Origin: Pseudomonadota bacterium
GTDB taxonomy: Bacteria; Pseudomonadota; Gammaproteobacteria; Burkholderiales; Burkholderiaceae
Length of the DNA: 21,643 nucleotides
Reading direction: 5' to 3'
NCBI GenBank assembly: GCA_963205525.1
Contig: CAUJJP010000153.1
Coordinates: 1-21,643, forward strand
The position numbers and the translations under genes are program-made. The notes beneath the pieces were generated by a model. That model was not told the DNA's origin and ran no database searches. It worked only from the letters and a program-made list of their open reading frames with translations. How positions within the stretch are numbered: position 1 is the stretch's first letter; each line of letters begins with the position of its first letter. Of this stretch, positions 15,474 to 21,643 are shown in pieces.

Positions 15474-16264
15474 GGCGCCGCCTCCTGTGCCGGCAGCCCG
15501 AACAGCTGCTCGAAGTTGCGCGTGGTCGCGGCTGCCACCTCCGGCACCGACAAGCCCTTCAGGCCTGCCAGCTCGGCCGCCACGTGCACCACGTAGGCCG
15601 GCTGGTTGGTCTTGCCGCGGTGCGGAACCGGCGCCAGGTAGGGGCTGTCGGTCTCGATCAGGCAGCGATCCAGCGGCACCCGGGCCGCCACCGCGCGCAG
15701 CTCCTGCGCGTTGCGAAAGCTCAGGATGCCCGAAAACGAGATGTGGAAGCCGAGCGCGAGCGCCTCGTCGGCCACCGCCTGCGTCTCGGTGAAGCAGTGG
15801 AAGACGCCACGCACGGCGCCACGGCCGTGCTCGCGCAGCAGCGCCAGGGTGTCGTCGCCGGCGCTGCGCGTGTGCACCACCAGCGGCAGGCCGCTGGCAA
15901 GCGCAGCCTGGATGTGGACCACGAAGCGCGCGCGCTGCCAGTCCATGTCGGCCACGCTGCGGCCGTTCAGGCGGTAGTAGTCGAGCCCGGTCTCGCCGAT
16001 CGCGATCACCCGCGGGCGCGCCGCGCGCTGCAGCAGGTCGTCCAGCGTCGGCTCGGCCACGCCCTCGTTGTCGGGGTGCACGCCGACGCTGCACCACAGC
16101 TCCTCGCACTGCGTGGCCAGCGCATGTACGCGGTCGAACTCCTCCAGCGTGGTGCAGATGGTGAGCGCGCGCCGCACCTGTGCCTCACGCATGGCGGCGC
16201 GGATCTCGTCCAGGCGGTCGGCGAAATCGGGGAAGCTGAGGTGGCAGTGCGAGTCGACGAACAT
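15470..16264 (-). CDS. tatD: TatD family metal-dependent hydrolase
   Basis: A 264-residue TIM-barrel hydrolase of full family length. The metal site is complete: His6 and His8 in DSHCHL, Glu91 in IGETGLDYY, His131 in VVHTRSAG, His156 in FHCFTE, and Asp206 in IETDSPYLAP. TatD-type enzymes are Mg-dependent 3'-5' exonucleases or DNases acting in the cytoplasm on single-stranded DNA ends; D-tyrosyl-tRNA deacylase activity has been proposed for relatives. It follows pilZ by 54 bp and its stop overlaps the ankyrin start. The pilZ-tatD neighbourhood is the same as in Pseudomonas aeruginosa. Confidence 0.95.
   Translation of the reverse strand: MFVDSHCHLSFPDFADRLDEIRAAMREAQVRRALTICTTLEEFDRVHALATQCEELWCSVGVHPDNEGVAEPTLDDLLQRAARPRVIAIGETGLDYYRLNGRSVADMDWQRARFVVHIQAALASGLPLVVHTRSAGDDTLALLREHGRGAVRGVFHCFTETQAVADEALALGFHISFSGILSFRNAQELRAVAARVPLDRCLIETDSPYLAPVPHRGKTNQPAYVVHVAAELAGLKGLSVPEVAAATTRNFEQLFGLPAQEAAP
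15481..15486 (-). promoter_or_regulatory. Ribosome binding site that fixes the ankyrin gene start
   Basis: AGGAGG on the minus strand, 7 nt before ATG 15473 and inside the last codons of tatD. It argues that translation starts upstream of the REP-like insert, so that the insert is translated. Confidence 0.8.
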
Positions 16265-16318
16265 GGAGGGCAGGCTGGGCGCCGCCCGGCCTCGCAGCGG
16301 GCGCGCAGGCGCGGCGGT

Positions 16319-16690
16319 TCAGAGGGTCTGGGTCGGCTTGGTCGAGGAGATCGAGGTGCCCAGGATCTCCTCGATCTTGATCTTCAGGTGGCGCGTCTTC
16401 TCGTCGTTGGGGAAGCGCACGCCCACCCCCTGGGTGCGCCCACCGGAAGCGTTGGGCGGCGTGATCCAGGCCACCTTGCCCGCCACCGGGTAGCGCTGCG
16501 GGTCGTCGGGCAGCGACAGCAGCAGGTAGATGTCGTCGCCCAGCCGGTAGTCGCGCGTGGTGGGGACGAACAGGCCACCGTCGCTGAGCAAGGGGATGTA
16601 GGCGGCGTACAAGGCACCCTTCTCGCGGAACACGAGCTGGATGACGCTGGGGCGGCCGCCGGCGGCAGCGGGCGGAATCGCGGTGCTCAT
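16319..16690 (-). CDS. pilZ: Type IV pilus assembly protein PilZ
   Basis: A 123-residue single PilZ domain. The sequence VIQLVFREKGALYAAYIPLLSDGGLFVPT, and later PVAGKVAWITP and GVGVRF, follow the Pseudomonas PilZ prototype. As in that prototype, the N-terminal RxxxR c-di-GMP-binding motif is missing, so it is expected to act by binding the pilus ATPase/FimX side rather than c-di-GMP directly (known for the family). Its ATG overlaps the holB stop by four bases. The order tmk-holB-pilZ-tatD matches pseudomonads. Confidence 0.94.
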   Translation of the reverse strand: MSTAIPPAAAGGRPSVIQLVFREKGALYAAYIPLLSDGGLFVPTTRDYRLGDDIYLLLSLPDDPQRYPVAGKVAWITPPNASGGRTQGVGVRFPNDEKTRHLKIKIEEILGTSISSTKPTQTL

Positions 16691-17703
16691 CGCCTCAGTG
16701 TAGCCAAGGCGTCGCGCCCGCCTGCCACCAGCGACTCGACGAGCAGCGCCTCGTTCCAGGGATGTTCGACCTGCGCCGCCACCCGCGCCAGCTCGCGCGC
16801 CCAGTCCAGCAGCGGCGCCAGGCCGGCGCGCGCGGCCGGCAGGCCAGCGGCGCTGAAGTAGCGCGGCGACGCACCGGCGGCGCTGGCCAGCAGGTCGTGG
16901 CAGAGCTTTTGCAGCGCGTCCAGGCTGCGCGCCAGCGGCCAGCCGGTCCAGGCCGCGGCGTCACCACGCGCCAGCGCCGCCGGCAAGGCGTTCCAGGCCC
17001 GGGCGTCGACCCCGCTGGCGTGCAGCGCCAGCGCATCCAGCGGGCGGCCGGCGCAGGCTGCGAGCAGCGCTTGCGCGTCGGCCACGCCCTGGGCGGCCAG
17101 CCAGCGCTGCGCCTCGTCCGCCGTCGGCGCCGCCAGCGCCAGGGTCTGGCAGCGGCTGCGCACGGTGGGCAGCAGGCGCTGCGGGTCGCTGCAGGACAGC
17201 AGCCAGCGCACGCCCGCGGGCGGCTCCTCCAGCACCTTGAGCAAGGCGTTCGCGCTCACCGGCTGCAGCGCTTCCGCCGGATGCAGCACGATCAGCTTGG
17301 CCGCGGCACGCGAGGGCGTGGTCGCGGCCCAGTCCAGCGCGTCGCGCACCTCGTCGATCAGGATCCACTTGCTGGGCTTGCGTTTGCCGCCGCGGGTGAC
17401 GCTTTCCTCGCTCGCGAAGCCGTGCGCCAGCTGCTGCTGCCCCGGCAGCAGCAGGCACAGGTCGGGGTGGCCGTTCGACTGCACCAGATGGCAGGCACTG
17501 CAGGCGCCGCAGGGCCGGCCGTCACTGACGCCGCCTTCGCACAGCCAGCCTTGCGCCAGGGAGTGCACGAAGGGCAGCGCGCCCAGGCCCGGCGCGCCGA
17601 CGACGAGCAGCGCATGGCCGCGCTGGCGCTGCGCCGCCGCCAGCGCCGGCGCCAGCCAGGGCAGCGGCAGCGCGCCATCGGGGCCGACCAGGGTCTCAGC
17701 CAT
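16687..17703 (-). CDS. holB: DNA polymerase III subunit delta'
   Basis: A 338-residue clamp-loader subunit. The P-loop is degenerate ([10 protein letters not shown], no Lys-Thr), as expected for the non-ATPase delta' subunit. A zinc module is present with Cys55, Cys65, Cys68 and Cys71 ([10 protein letters not shown]). Further motifs are [37 protein letters not shown] and the SRC arginine-finger motif in TVRSRCQ. The ATG at 17703 overlaps the tmk stop by 8 bases; a longer open frame upstream only shadows tmk. With DnaX and HolA it loads the sliding clamp at the replication fork. Confidence 0.95.
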   Translation of the reverse strand: MAETLVGPDGALPLPWLAPALAAAQRQRGHALLVVGAPGLGALPFVHSLAQGWLCEGGVSDGRPCGACSACHLVQSNGHPDLCLLLPGQQQLAHGFASEESVTRGGKRKPSKWILIDEVRDALDWAATTPSRAAAKLIVLHPAEALQPVSANALLKVLEEPPAGVRWLLSCSDPQRLLPTVRSRCQTLALAAPTADEAQRWLAAQGVADAQALLAACAGRPLDALALHASGVDARAWNALPAALARGDAAAWTGWPLARSLDALQKLCHDLLASAAGASPRYFSAAGLPAARAGLAPLLDWARELARVAAQVEHPWNEALLVESLVAGGRDALATLRR

Positions 17704-18394
17704 CCGGCTGCTCGCCCGCCAGGCGCTGCTGCAGCGCCGCCAGCACCGCGGCAGCCACTTGCTGGGCGTCGCCCTCGGCGGCGATGCGCAGGAAGCGCGC
17801 CGGGGCCGCCGCCGCGCGCGCCGCGTAGGCCGCACGTACACGCTGGAAGAAGGCGAGGTCCTGCGCCTCGAAGCGGTCCGGGCTGCGCGCCGCCGCGCGG
17901 CGTGCCGCGGCGAGCGCCGGGTTGGCGTCGAACCACAGCGTGAGGTCGGGCTGGCGGCCCTGCAGGACCCAGGCCTCCAGGGTCTGCAGCACCTCCAGCG
18001 ACAGCCCGTTGCCACCGCCCTGGTAGGCGAAGCTGGCGTCGCTGAAGCGGTCGCACAGCACCCAGCGCCCAGCCGCCAGCGCCGGCAGGATGACTTGCTG
18101 CAGGTGGTCGCGGCGCGCCGCATACACCAGCAAGGCCTCGGACAGCACGTCCATGGGCTGCTGCAGCACCAGCTCGCGCAGCGCCTCCGCGAGCGGCGTG
18201 CCGCCGGGCTCGCGGGTGCGCAGCACGGCGTGCCCGCGCGCCTGCAGCCAGTCCTGGATGCGGTCCAGGTGGGTGGTCTTGCCGGCGCCGTCTATGCCTT
18301 CGACGCTGATGAAGCGGCCGCCGCGATCCGCCGCGCAGGATTCGCCCCGAGATGGCTGCGCCACCGGCGCATGGGCGGCTTCCGGCGCGCTCAC
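17696..18394 (-). CDS. tmk: Thymidylate kinase (dTMP kinase)
   Basis: A 232-residue enzyme that phosphorylates dTMP to dTDP. Motifs: P-loop [15 protein letters not shown] (residues 29-43), [28 protein letters not shown], and the LID region [11 protein letters not shown]. The start is GTG 18394, which overlaps the mltG stop (GTGA). This gives a low-complexity N-terminal extension of about 26 residues before the first strand; an inner GTG (18364) would shorten it by ten. No ATG is available before the P-loop. Confidence 0.94.
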   Translation of the reverse strand: MSAPEAAHAPVAQPSRGESCAADRGGRFISVEGIDGAGKTTHLDRIQDWLQARGHAVLRTREPGGTPLAEALRELVLQQPMDVLSEALLVYAARRDHLQQVILPALAAGRWVLCDRFSDASFAYQGGGNGLSLEVLQTLEAWVLQGRQPDLTLWFDANPALAAARRAAARSPDRFEAQDLAFFQRVRAAYAARAAAAPARFLRIAAEGDAQQVAAAVLAALQQRLAGEQPDG

Positions 18395-19428
18395 CGGCCG
18401 CCCCGTTGATATTTGTTCACCGCCCGATTGTGCGCGTCCAGGCTGTGGCTGAACTCGCTGCTGCCGTCTCCGCGGGCGACGAAGTACAGCGCCTGGCTTG
18501 GCGCCGGGTTGAGCGCGGCGTGCAGCGAAGCCAGGCTGGGCATGGCGATCGGCGTCGGCGGCAGCCCGCCTCGCAGGTAGCTGTTGTAGGGGCCGTCGGT
18601 CTGCAGGTCGCGTTTGCGCAGGTTGCCATCGAAGGCGGTGCCCAGGCCGTAGATCACGCTCGGGTCGGTCTGCAGCGGCATGCCGATGCGCAGCCGGTTG
18701 ATGAAGACCGCCGCCACCAGGGGTCTGTCCTCGGCGCGGCCGGTCTCCTTCTCGACGATGGAGGCCAGGATCAAGGCCTCCTCGGGCGACTTCAGCGGCA
18801 GATCCGGGGCGCGCGCCGTCCAGGCCGCCTGCAGCGCGCGCTGCATGGCGGCGAAGGCCTGCTGCAGCAGACGCAGGTCGCTGGCGTGCCGGCTGTAGGC
18901 GTAGGTGTCGGCCAGGAAACGGCCCTCCAGCCAGCGCGGGCCGTCGGCCGGCGCGCCCCGCGCCGCCAGCTGTGCGCCGACGTCCTTGGCGGCGCTTTCG
19001 GCCACGTGGTCGGGCGCCGCGGCCTGGATCTGACGCCACTGGCGCCAGCTGGCGCCCTCGGGCAGGCGCAGCGCCAGCAGTGCCTCGCGGCCCAGCACCA
19101 TCATCTCCAGCAGGCTGCGCGGCGTGGCGCCGGGCACGAGTTCATAGCTGCCGGCGCGGATGCGACGCGCGTCGCCGGAGACGCGAAACCAGGCCTGCAG
19201 CAGCCAGGCCGGGGTGTCCACGCCGGCCTCCACCCAGGCCCGCGCCACGCTGGCCGGCGGCGTACCGGGTGCGATCGTCAACTCCACCCGCGGCCCGGCG
19301 AACGGCAGGGGACGGTCCAGCCAGCGCACGCCCCACCACCAAGCCGCCAGCGCGACCAGCGCCAGCGCAGGCAGCGCCAGGCCCAGGGACCAGGCGCTGC
19401 GGCGAATCCATGACACGCGTCGGCCCAT
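18391..19428 (-). CDS. mltG: Endolytic murein transglycosylase MltG (YceG-like)
   Basis: A 345-residue inner-membrane protein with one N-terminal anchor helix (about 12-34). The periplasmic part has a LysM-like segment ([16 protein letters not shown]) and the YceG catalytic domain. The catalytic Glu226 is in [10 protein letters not shown], followed by [22 protein letters not shown] and the [14 protein letters not shown] signature. MltG cuts nascent glycan strands and sets their length. It is the first gene of the minus-strand run to the ankyrin gene. The ATG lies only 22 bp from the divergent ygfZ start, and no clear ribosome binding site is seen. Confidence 0.95.
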   Translation of the reverse strand: MGRRVSWIRRSAWSLGLALPALALVALAAWWWGVRWLDRPLPFAGPRVELTIAPGTPPASVARAWVEAGVDTPAWLLQAWFRVSGDARRIRAGSYELVPGATPRSLLEMMVLGREALLALRLPEGASWRQWRQIQAAAPDHVAESAAKDVGAQLAARGAPADGPRWLEGRFLADTYAYSRHASDLRLLQQAFAAMQRALQAAWTARAPDLPLKSPEEALILASIVEKETGRAEDRPLVAAVFINRLRIGMPLQTDPSVIYGLGTAFDGNLRKRDLQTDGPYNSYLRGGLPPTPIAMPSLASLHAALNPAPSQALYFVARGDGSSEFSHSLDAHNRAVNKYQRGGR

Positions 19429-19450
19429 GGGTGGAAATGATAATCAGCGC

Positions 19451-20350
19451 ATGTCGACCACTTCTGCCAGCGTGCCTCAGGGCACGACCCCGCTGCCCGA
19501 CTGGGGCCTGATCCGCGCCAGCGGCGCCGACGCGCGCAGCTTCCTGCACAGCCAGCTCACGCAGGACATCCTGGGCCTGCCGTCCGGTCAGGCCAGGCTT
19601 GCCGGCTACTGCAGCCCCAAGGGCCGGCTGCTGGCCAGCTTCATCGTCTGGGCCGACGGCGATGACCTGCTGCTGGCCTGCAGCGCCGACCTCCTGGCCA
19701 CCACCCTCAAGCGGCTGTCCATGTTCGTGCTGCGCGCCAAGTGCAAGCTCGTCGACGCGAGTGCCGAGCTGCCGCTGCACGGCCTGGTCGGAGCCGCCGC
19801 CCCCGCGGGCGAGGCCTGGCAGGTCGACGGCGGCAGGCTGGTGCAGCTGCCGGCGGTGGACGGCGTGCGTCGCGCCTTGCTGGCCGGCACGACCGCGGCG
19901 CTGCCCGCCGCCCCGGCACTGGACGCCGAACTGTGGCGCTGGCTGGAGGCGCGCAGCGGCATCGCGCGTCTGGTGGCAGCCAACAGCGAGCAGTTCGTGC
20001 CGCAGATGCTGAACCTGGAGCTGGTGGGCGGCGTCAACTTCAAGAAGGGTTGCTACCCGGGGCAGGAAGTCGTCGCGCGCAGCCAGTACCGCGGCACGAC
20101 CAAGCGCCGTGCCTACCTGGTGCAGACAGACGCCGCGCTGACGCCGGGCCAGGACGTGTACGCCGGCAGCGACCCCGATCAGCCGGCCGGCCGCGTGGTG
20201 CTGGCCGCGGCTCCGGCCGGGCGCACCCCGGCGGCGCTGGTGGAGCTGAAGATCGCCGCCGTCGGCGAGATCTTGCACGCCGGCAGCCCTGGCGGCACCG
20301 CGCTGCGACTGGACACCCTGCCCTACGCGATCCCGGTCGAGGCGGGCTGA
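19451..20350 (+). CDS. ygfZ: Folate-binding protein YgfZ (Fe-S cluster assembly/repair)
   Basis: A 299-residue protein of the GcvT/COG0354 family. The diagnostic motif with the conserved Cys is present: KKGCYPGQEVVAR (Lys199-Gly-Cys201-Tyr-Pro-Gly-Gln-Glu206). Upstream, FLHSQLTQDI and YCSPKGRLLASF match the family N-terminus. YgfZ uses tetrahydrofolate to help maintain certain Fe-S enzymes such as MiaB. ATG 19451 gives the family start; the longer open frame lies over mltG. Its stop is 13 bp from the stop of the convergent esterase gene. Confidence 0.94.
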   Translation: MSTTSASVPQGTTPLPDWGLIRASGADARSFLHSQLTQDILGLPSGQARLAGYCSPKGRLLASFIVWADGDDLLLACSADLLATTLKRLSMFVLRAKCKLVDASAELPLHGLVGAAAPAGEAWQVDGGRLVQLPAVDGVRRALLAGTTAALPAAPALDAELWRWLEARSGIARLVAANSEQFVPQMLNLELVGGVNFKKGCYPGQEVVARSQYRGTTKRRAYLVQTDAALTPGQDVYAGSDPDQPAGRVVLAAAPAGRTPAALVELKIAAVGEILHAGSPGGTALRLDTLPYAIPVEAG

Positions 20351-20363
20351 ACGCAAGTCCCGG

Positions 20364-21293
20364 TCAGCCGGCCCAGGCCCGGCGCAGCGCGTCGGCGCCG
20401 GCCTGCTGGTACTGCGCCGCCTCTTTCAGCGCACGGCCCATCTTGATGAAGTCGTGCGTCAGGCCGCGCGCGAGCTCGAGCTCCACCGTCACCCCGGCCG
20501 TGCGCAGGCGGTCGCCGTAGGCCAGGCCCTCGTCGACCAGCGGATCGCATTCGGCCAGCAGCAGCCAGGCCGGCGCCACGCCTTCCAGATCGGCGGCCTG
20601 CAGCGGCGCAAAACGCCAGTCGCCGCGCTGGCGCCGCGGCAGGGTGTGGTCGAAGAACCAGTCGATGTCGGCCGCGTCGAGCAGGAAGCCGTTCGCAAAG
20701 CGTTGCTGCGATGCGCTGTCGGTCTGCGCCGCGGTGCCGGGTGTGATGAGCAGCTGCAGCGCCAGGGCGATGCCCAGGTCGCGGGCACGGATGGCACCCA
20801 CGGCAGCCAGCGTGCCGCCGGCGCTGTCGCCGCCGATCGCCAGCCGCGCCGGGTCGACGCCGATGCGCGCCCCGTGCGCCGCCAGCCACTGCAGCGCCGC
20901 CCAGCAATCGTCCACCGCAGCCGGGAACGGGTGCTCGGGCGCCAGCCGGTAGTCCAGCGCCAGCACCGTGCCGCCGCTGCGCAGCGCCAACTGGCGACAC
21001 AGGCTGTCGTGCGTCTCCAGGCCGCCGATGACGAAGCCACCGCCGTGCAGGTACAGCAGTGCCGGCTGCAGGCCGTCCGTGGCCGCGGCGTACAGGCGCG
21101 CCGGGCGGCCGGCGAGCCTCAGGTCCTCGACCCGCGGCAGCGGCGCGCGCGGCGGCTCCAGCACCTCGGCCACCGCGAGGTAGGCGCTGCGCGCCTGCGC
21201 CGGGCTCAGGCTGTGCCAGGGCGCGCGCCGGGCGCGCGCGATGCGCGCCAGCAGATCCCGCATCGCGGGCGTGAGCAGGGAGGTCGGGTCCAC
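20364..21293 (-). CDS. Alpha/beta hydrolase of the hormone-sensitive lipase family (carboxylesterase)
   Basis: A 309-residue cytoplasmic esterase. HSL-family features: oxyanion-hole motif YLHGGGFVIGG (HGGG at 83-86), DYRLAPEHPFPAAVDD, nucleophile Ser157 in IGGDSAGGTLA, Asp250 in AECDPLVDEG and His280 in GLTHDF. The N-terminal cap (1-50) is helical. Likely substrates are short-chain acyl esters; the natural one is unknown. The start is GTG 21293 with no strong ribosome binding site, chosen because it gives the usual 'DP-LLTPAMRDLL' opening; the frame remains open further upstream through the 11-bp repeats. Confidence 0.92.
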   Translation of the reverse strand: MDPTSLLTPAMRDLLARIARARRAPWHSLSPAQARSAYLAVAEVLEPPRAPLPRVEDLRLAGRPARLYAAATDGLQPALLYLHGGGFVIGGLETHDSLCRQLALRSGGTVLALDYRLAPEHPFPAAVDDCWAALQWLAAHGARIGVDPARLAIGGDSAGGTLAAVGAIRARDLGIALALQLLITPGTAAQTDSASQQRFANGFLLDAADIDWFFDHTLPRRQRGDWRFAPLQAADLEGVAPAWLLLAECDPLVDEGLAYGDRLRTAGVTVELELARGLTHDFIKMGRALKEAAQYQQAGADALRRAWAG

Positions 21294-21327
21294 GCGGGCA
21301 GATTATCCGGGGCCGCCGACGGACCCC

Positions 21328-21437
21328 CCGCCTGATCCCCGCCTGAGCCACGCCTGGCCCCCACCTGTCCGCCACCTGTCCGCCGCCTGTCCGCCGCCTG
21401 TCCGCCGTCTGTCGGCGGTCTGTCGGCGGTCTGTCGG
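21328..21437. repeat. Ten tandem 11-bp repeats, seven of them near-identical
   Basis: Seven units of the type CCACCTGTCCG / CCGCCTGTCCG / CGGTCTGTCGG fill 21361-21437. Three more degenerate units with the CCTG core at the same 11-bp phase extend back to 21328. The array lies in the 225-bp gap between the divergent esterase and GntR genes, roughly one helical turn per unit. Confidence 0.85.
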
Positions 21438-21491
21438 CCGCCGCCGCAGCCGGTCGCAATCCGCTTCGGCCTGTCGCTGCCCGGCGCTATG

Positions 21492-21511
21492 GTGTGCTGG
21501 CACAGCAACAC
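21492..21511. promoter_or_regulatory. Possible operator dyad before the GntR gene
   Basis: GTGT-N12-ACAC with inner arms GCTG and CAGC sits 8 bp before the GntR start and next to a TATGGT box (21488-21493). GntR regulators of the YtrA type often repress their own genes through GTGT/ACAC-edged dyads. Autoregulation is an inference. Confidence 0.35.
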
Positions 21512-21518
21512 AGCCACC

Positions 21519-21643
21519 ATGACGACCTGGGACGACCGCCAGCCGATCTACCAGCAGCTTGCCGACCTGCTGGCCGGGCAGCTGCTGGACGGCCAGCCCG
21601 CCGCCGGCCAGGCCATGCCCTCGGTGCGCGCGCTGGCCAGCGC
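21519..21643 (+). CDS. GntR-family transcriptional regulator, N-terminal fragment
   Basis: The first 41 codons are present; the rest is beyond the window. The protein opens MTTWDDRQPIYQQLADLLAG and continues LLDGQPAAGQAMPSVRALAS. This is the GntR winged-helix start ('PIYxQL...G.....G..LPSVR.LA'), closest in style to the short YtrA subgroup or MocR-like proteins. ATG 21519 is chosen; an in-frame ATG at 21489 would add ten residues but would overlap the putative operator. The effector domain is not visible, so the subfamily is uncertain. Confidence 0.8.
   Translation, partial: MTTWDDRQPIYQQLADLLAGQLLDGQPAAGQAMPSVRALAS

Noticed and set aside
16319..16690. Loss of the c-di-GMP motif in PilZ as a novelty
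   Set aside because: The prototype pilus PilZ also lacks this motif, so it is expected.
20345..20369. GGCTGA...TCAGCC inverted repeat joining the stop codons of ygfZ and the esterase gene
   Set aside because: A 6-bp stem with a 13-nt loop and no U tract; too weak to call a terminator.
21361..21437. CRISPR-like array
   Set aside because: Units are 11 bp and contiguous with no spacers, and no cas genes are present.

Overview
The window looks like chromosomal DNA of a very GC-rich betaproteobacterium, most likely of the order Burkholderiales (Rubrivivax/Leptothrix/Comamonadaceae-like). The grounds are the strong G/C third-position bias, the LysR-regulated TRAP transporter operon, the DUF748 giant protein and the mltG-tmk-holB-pilZ-tatD gene order. 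No rRNA, tRNA, CRISPR array, prophage or transposase was found.

Region 1 (1-5478) is a catabolic or uptake locus. The start of an aldehyde dehydrogenase gene (cut by the window edge) and a LysR-type regulator lie on the minus strand. Divergent from them is a plus-strand operon: a VOC-fold (glyoxalase/extradiol dioxygenase-like) enzyme, the TRAP small permease, TRAP large permease and TRAP solute-binding protein, and a zeta-class GST of the maleylacetoacetate/maleylpyruvate isomerase type. The LysR protein probably controls this operon from the 143-bp divergent promoter region. The natural substrate cannot be read from the sequence, but an organic acid linked to aromatic breakdown is plausible.

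Region 2 (5618-7578) is a two-gene overlapping module: a membrane-anchored DUF4062 protein and a membrane-anchored coiled-coil/TPR protein. The combination is unfamiliar to me and is the best candidate here for an undescribed system.

Region 3 (7686-13964, minus strand) reads methyl-accepting chemotaxis protein, then an orphan periplasmic solute-binding protein without permeases, then a 1.3-thousand-residue DUF748/AsmA-like envelope protein with an OmpA-like C-terminus.

Region 4 (13965-15473) has a 370-bp gap with a composite palindromic repeat, a 65-residue small protein gene and an ankyrin-repeat gene. Two tandem copies of an 81-bp REP-like repeat sit in frame inside the signal-peptide coding region of the ankyrin gene. 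The composite element 1 kb away is built from the same repeat in the opposite orientation.

Region 5 (14652-19428, minus strand) is a tightly packed housekeeping operon: mltG, tmk, holB, pilZ, tatD, then the ankyrin gene. Most junctions are stop/start overlaps. It combines peptidoglycan processing, dTMP synthesis, the DNA polymerase III clamp loader and type IV pilus function.

Region 6 (19451-21643) holds ygfZ (plus strand, only 22 bp from mltG), a convergent HSL-family esterase, a run of ten 11-bp repeats and the start of a GntR-family regulator cut by the window end.
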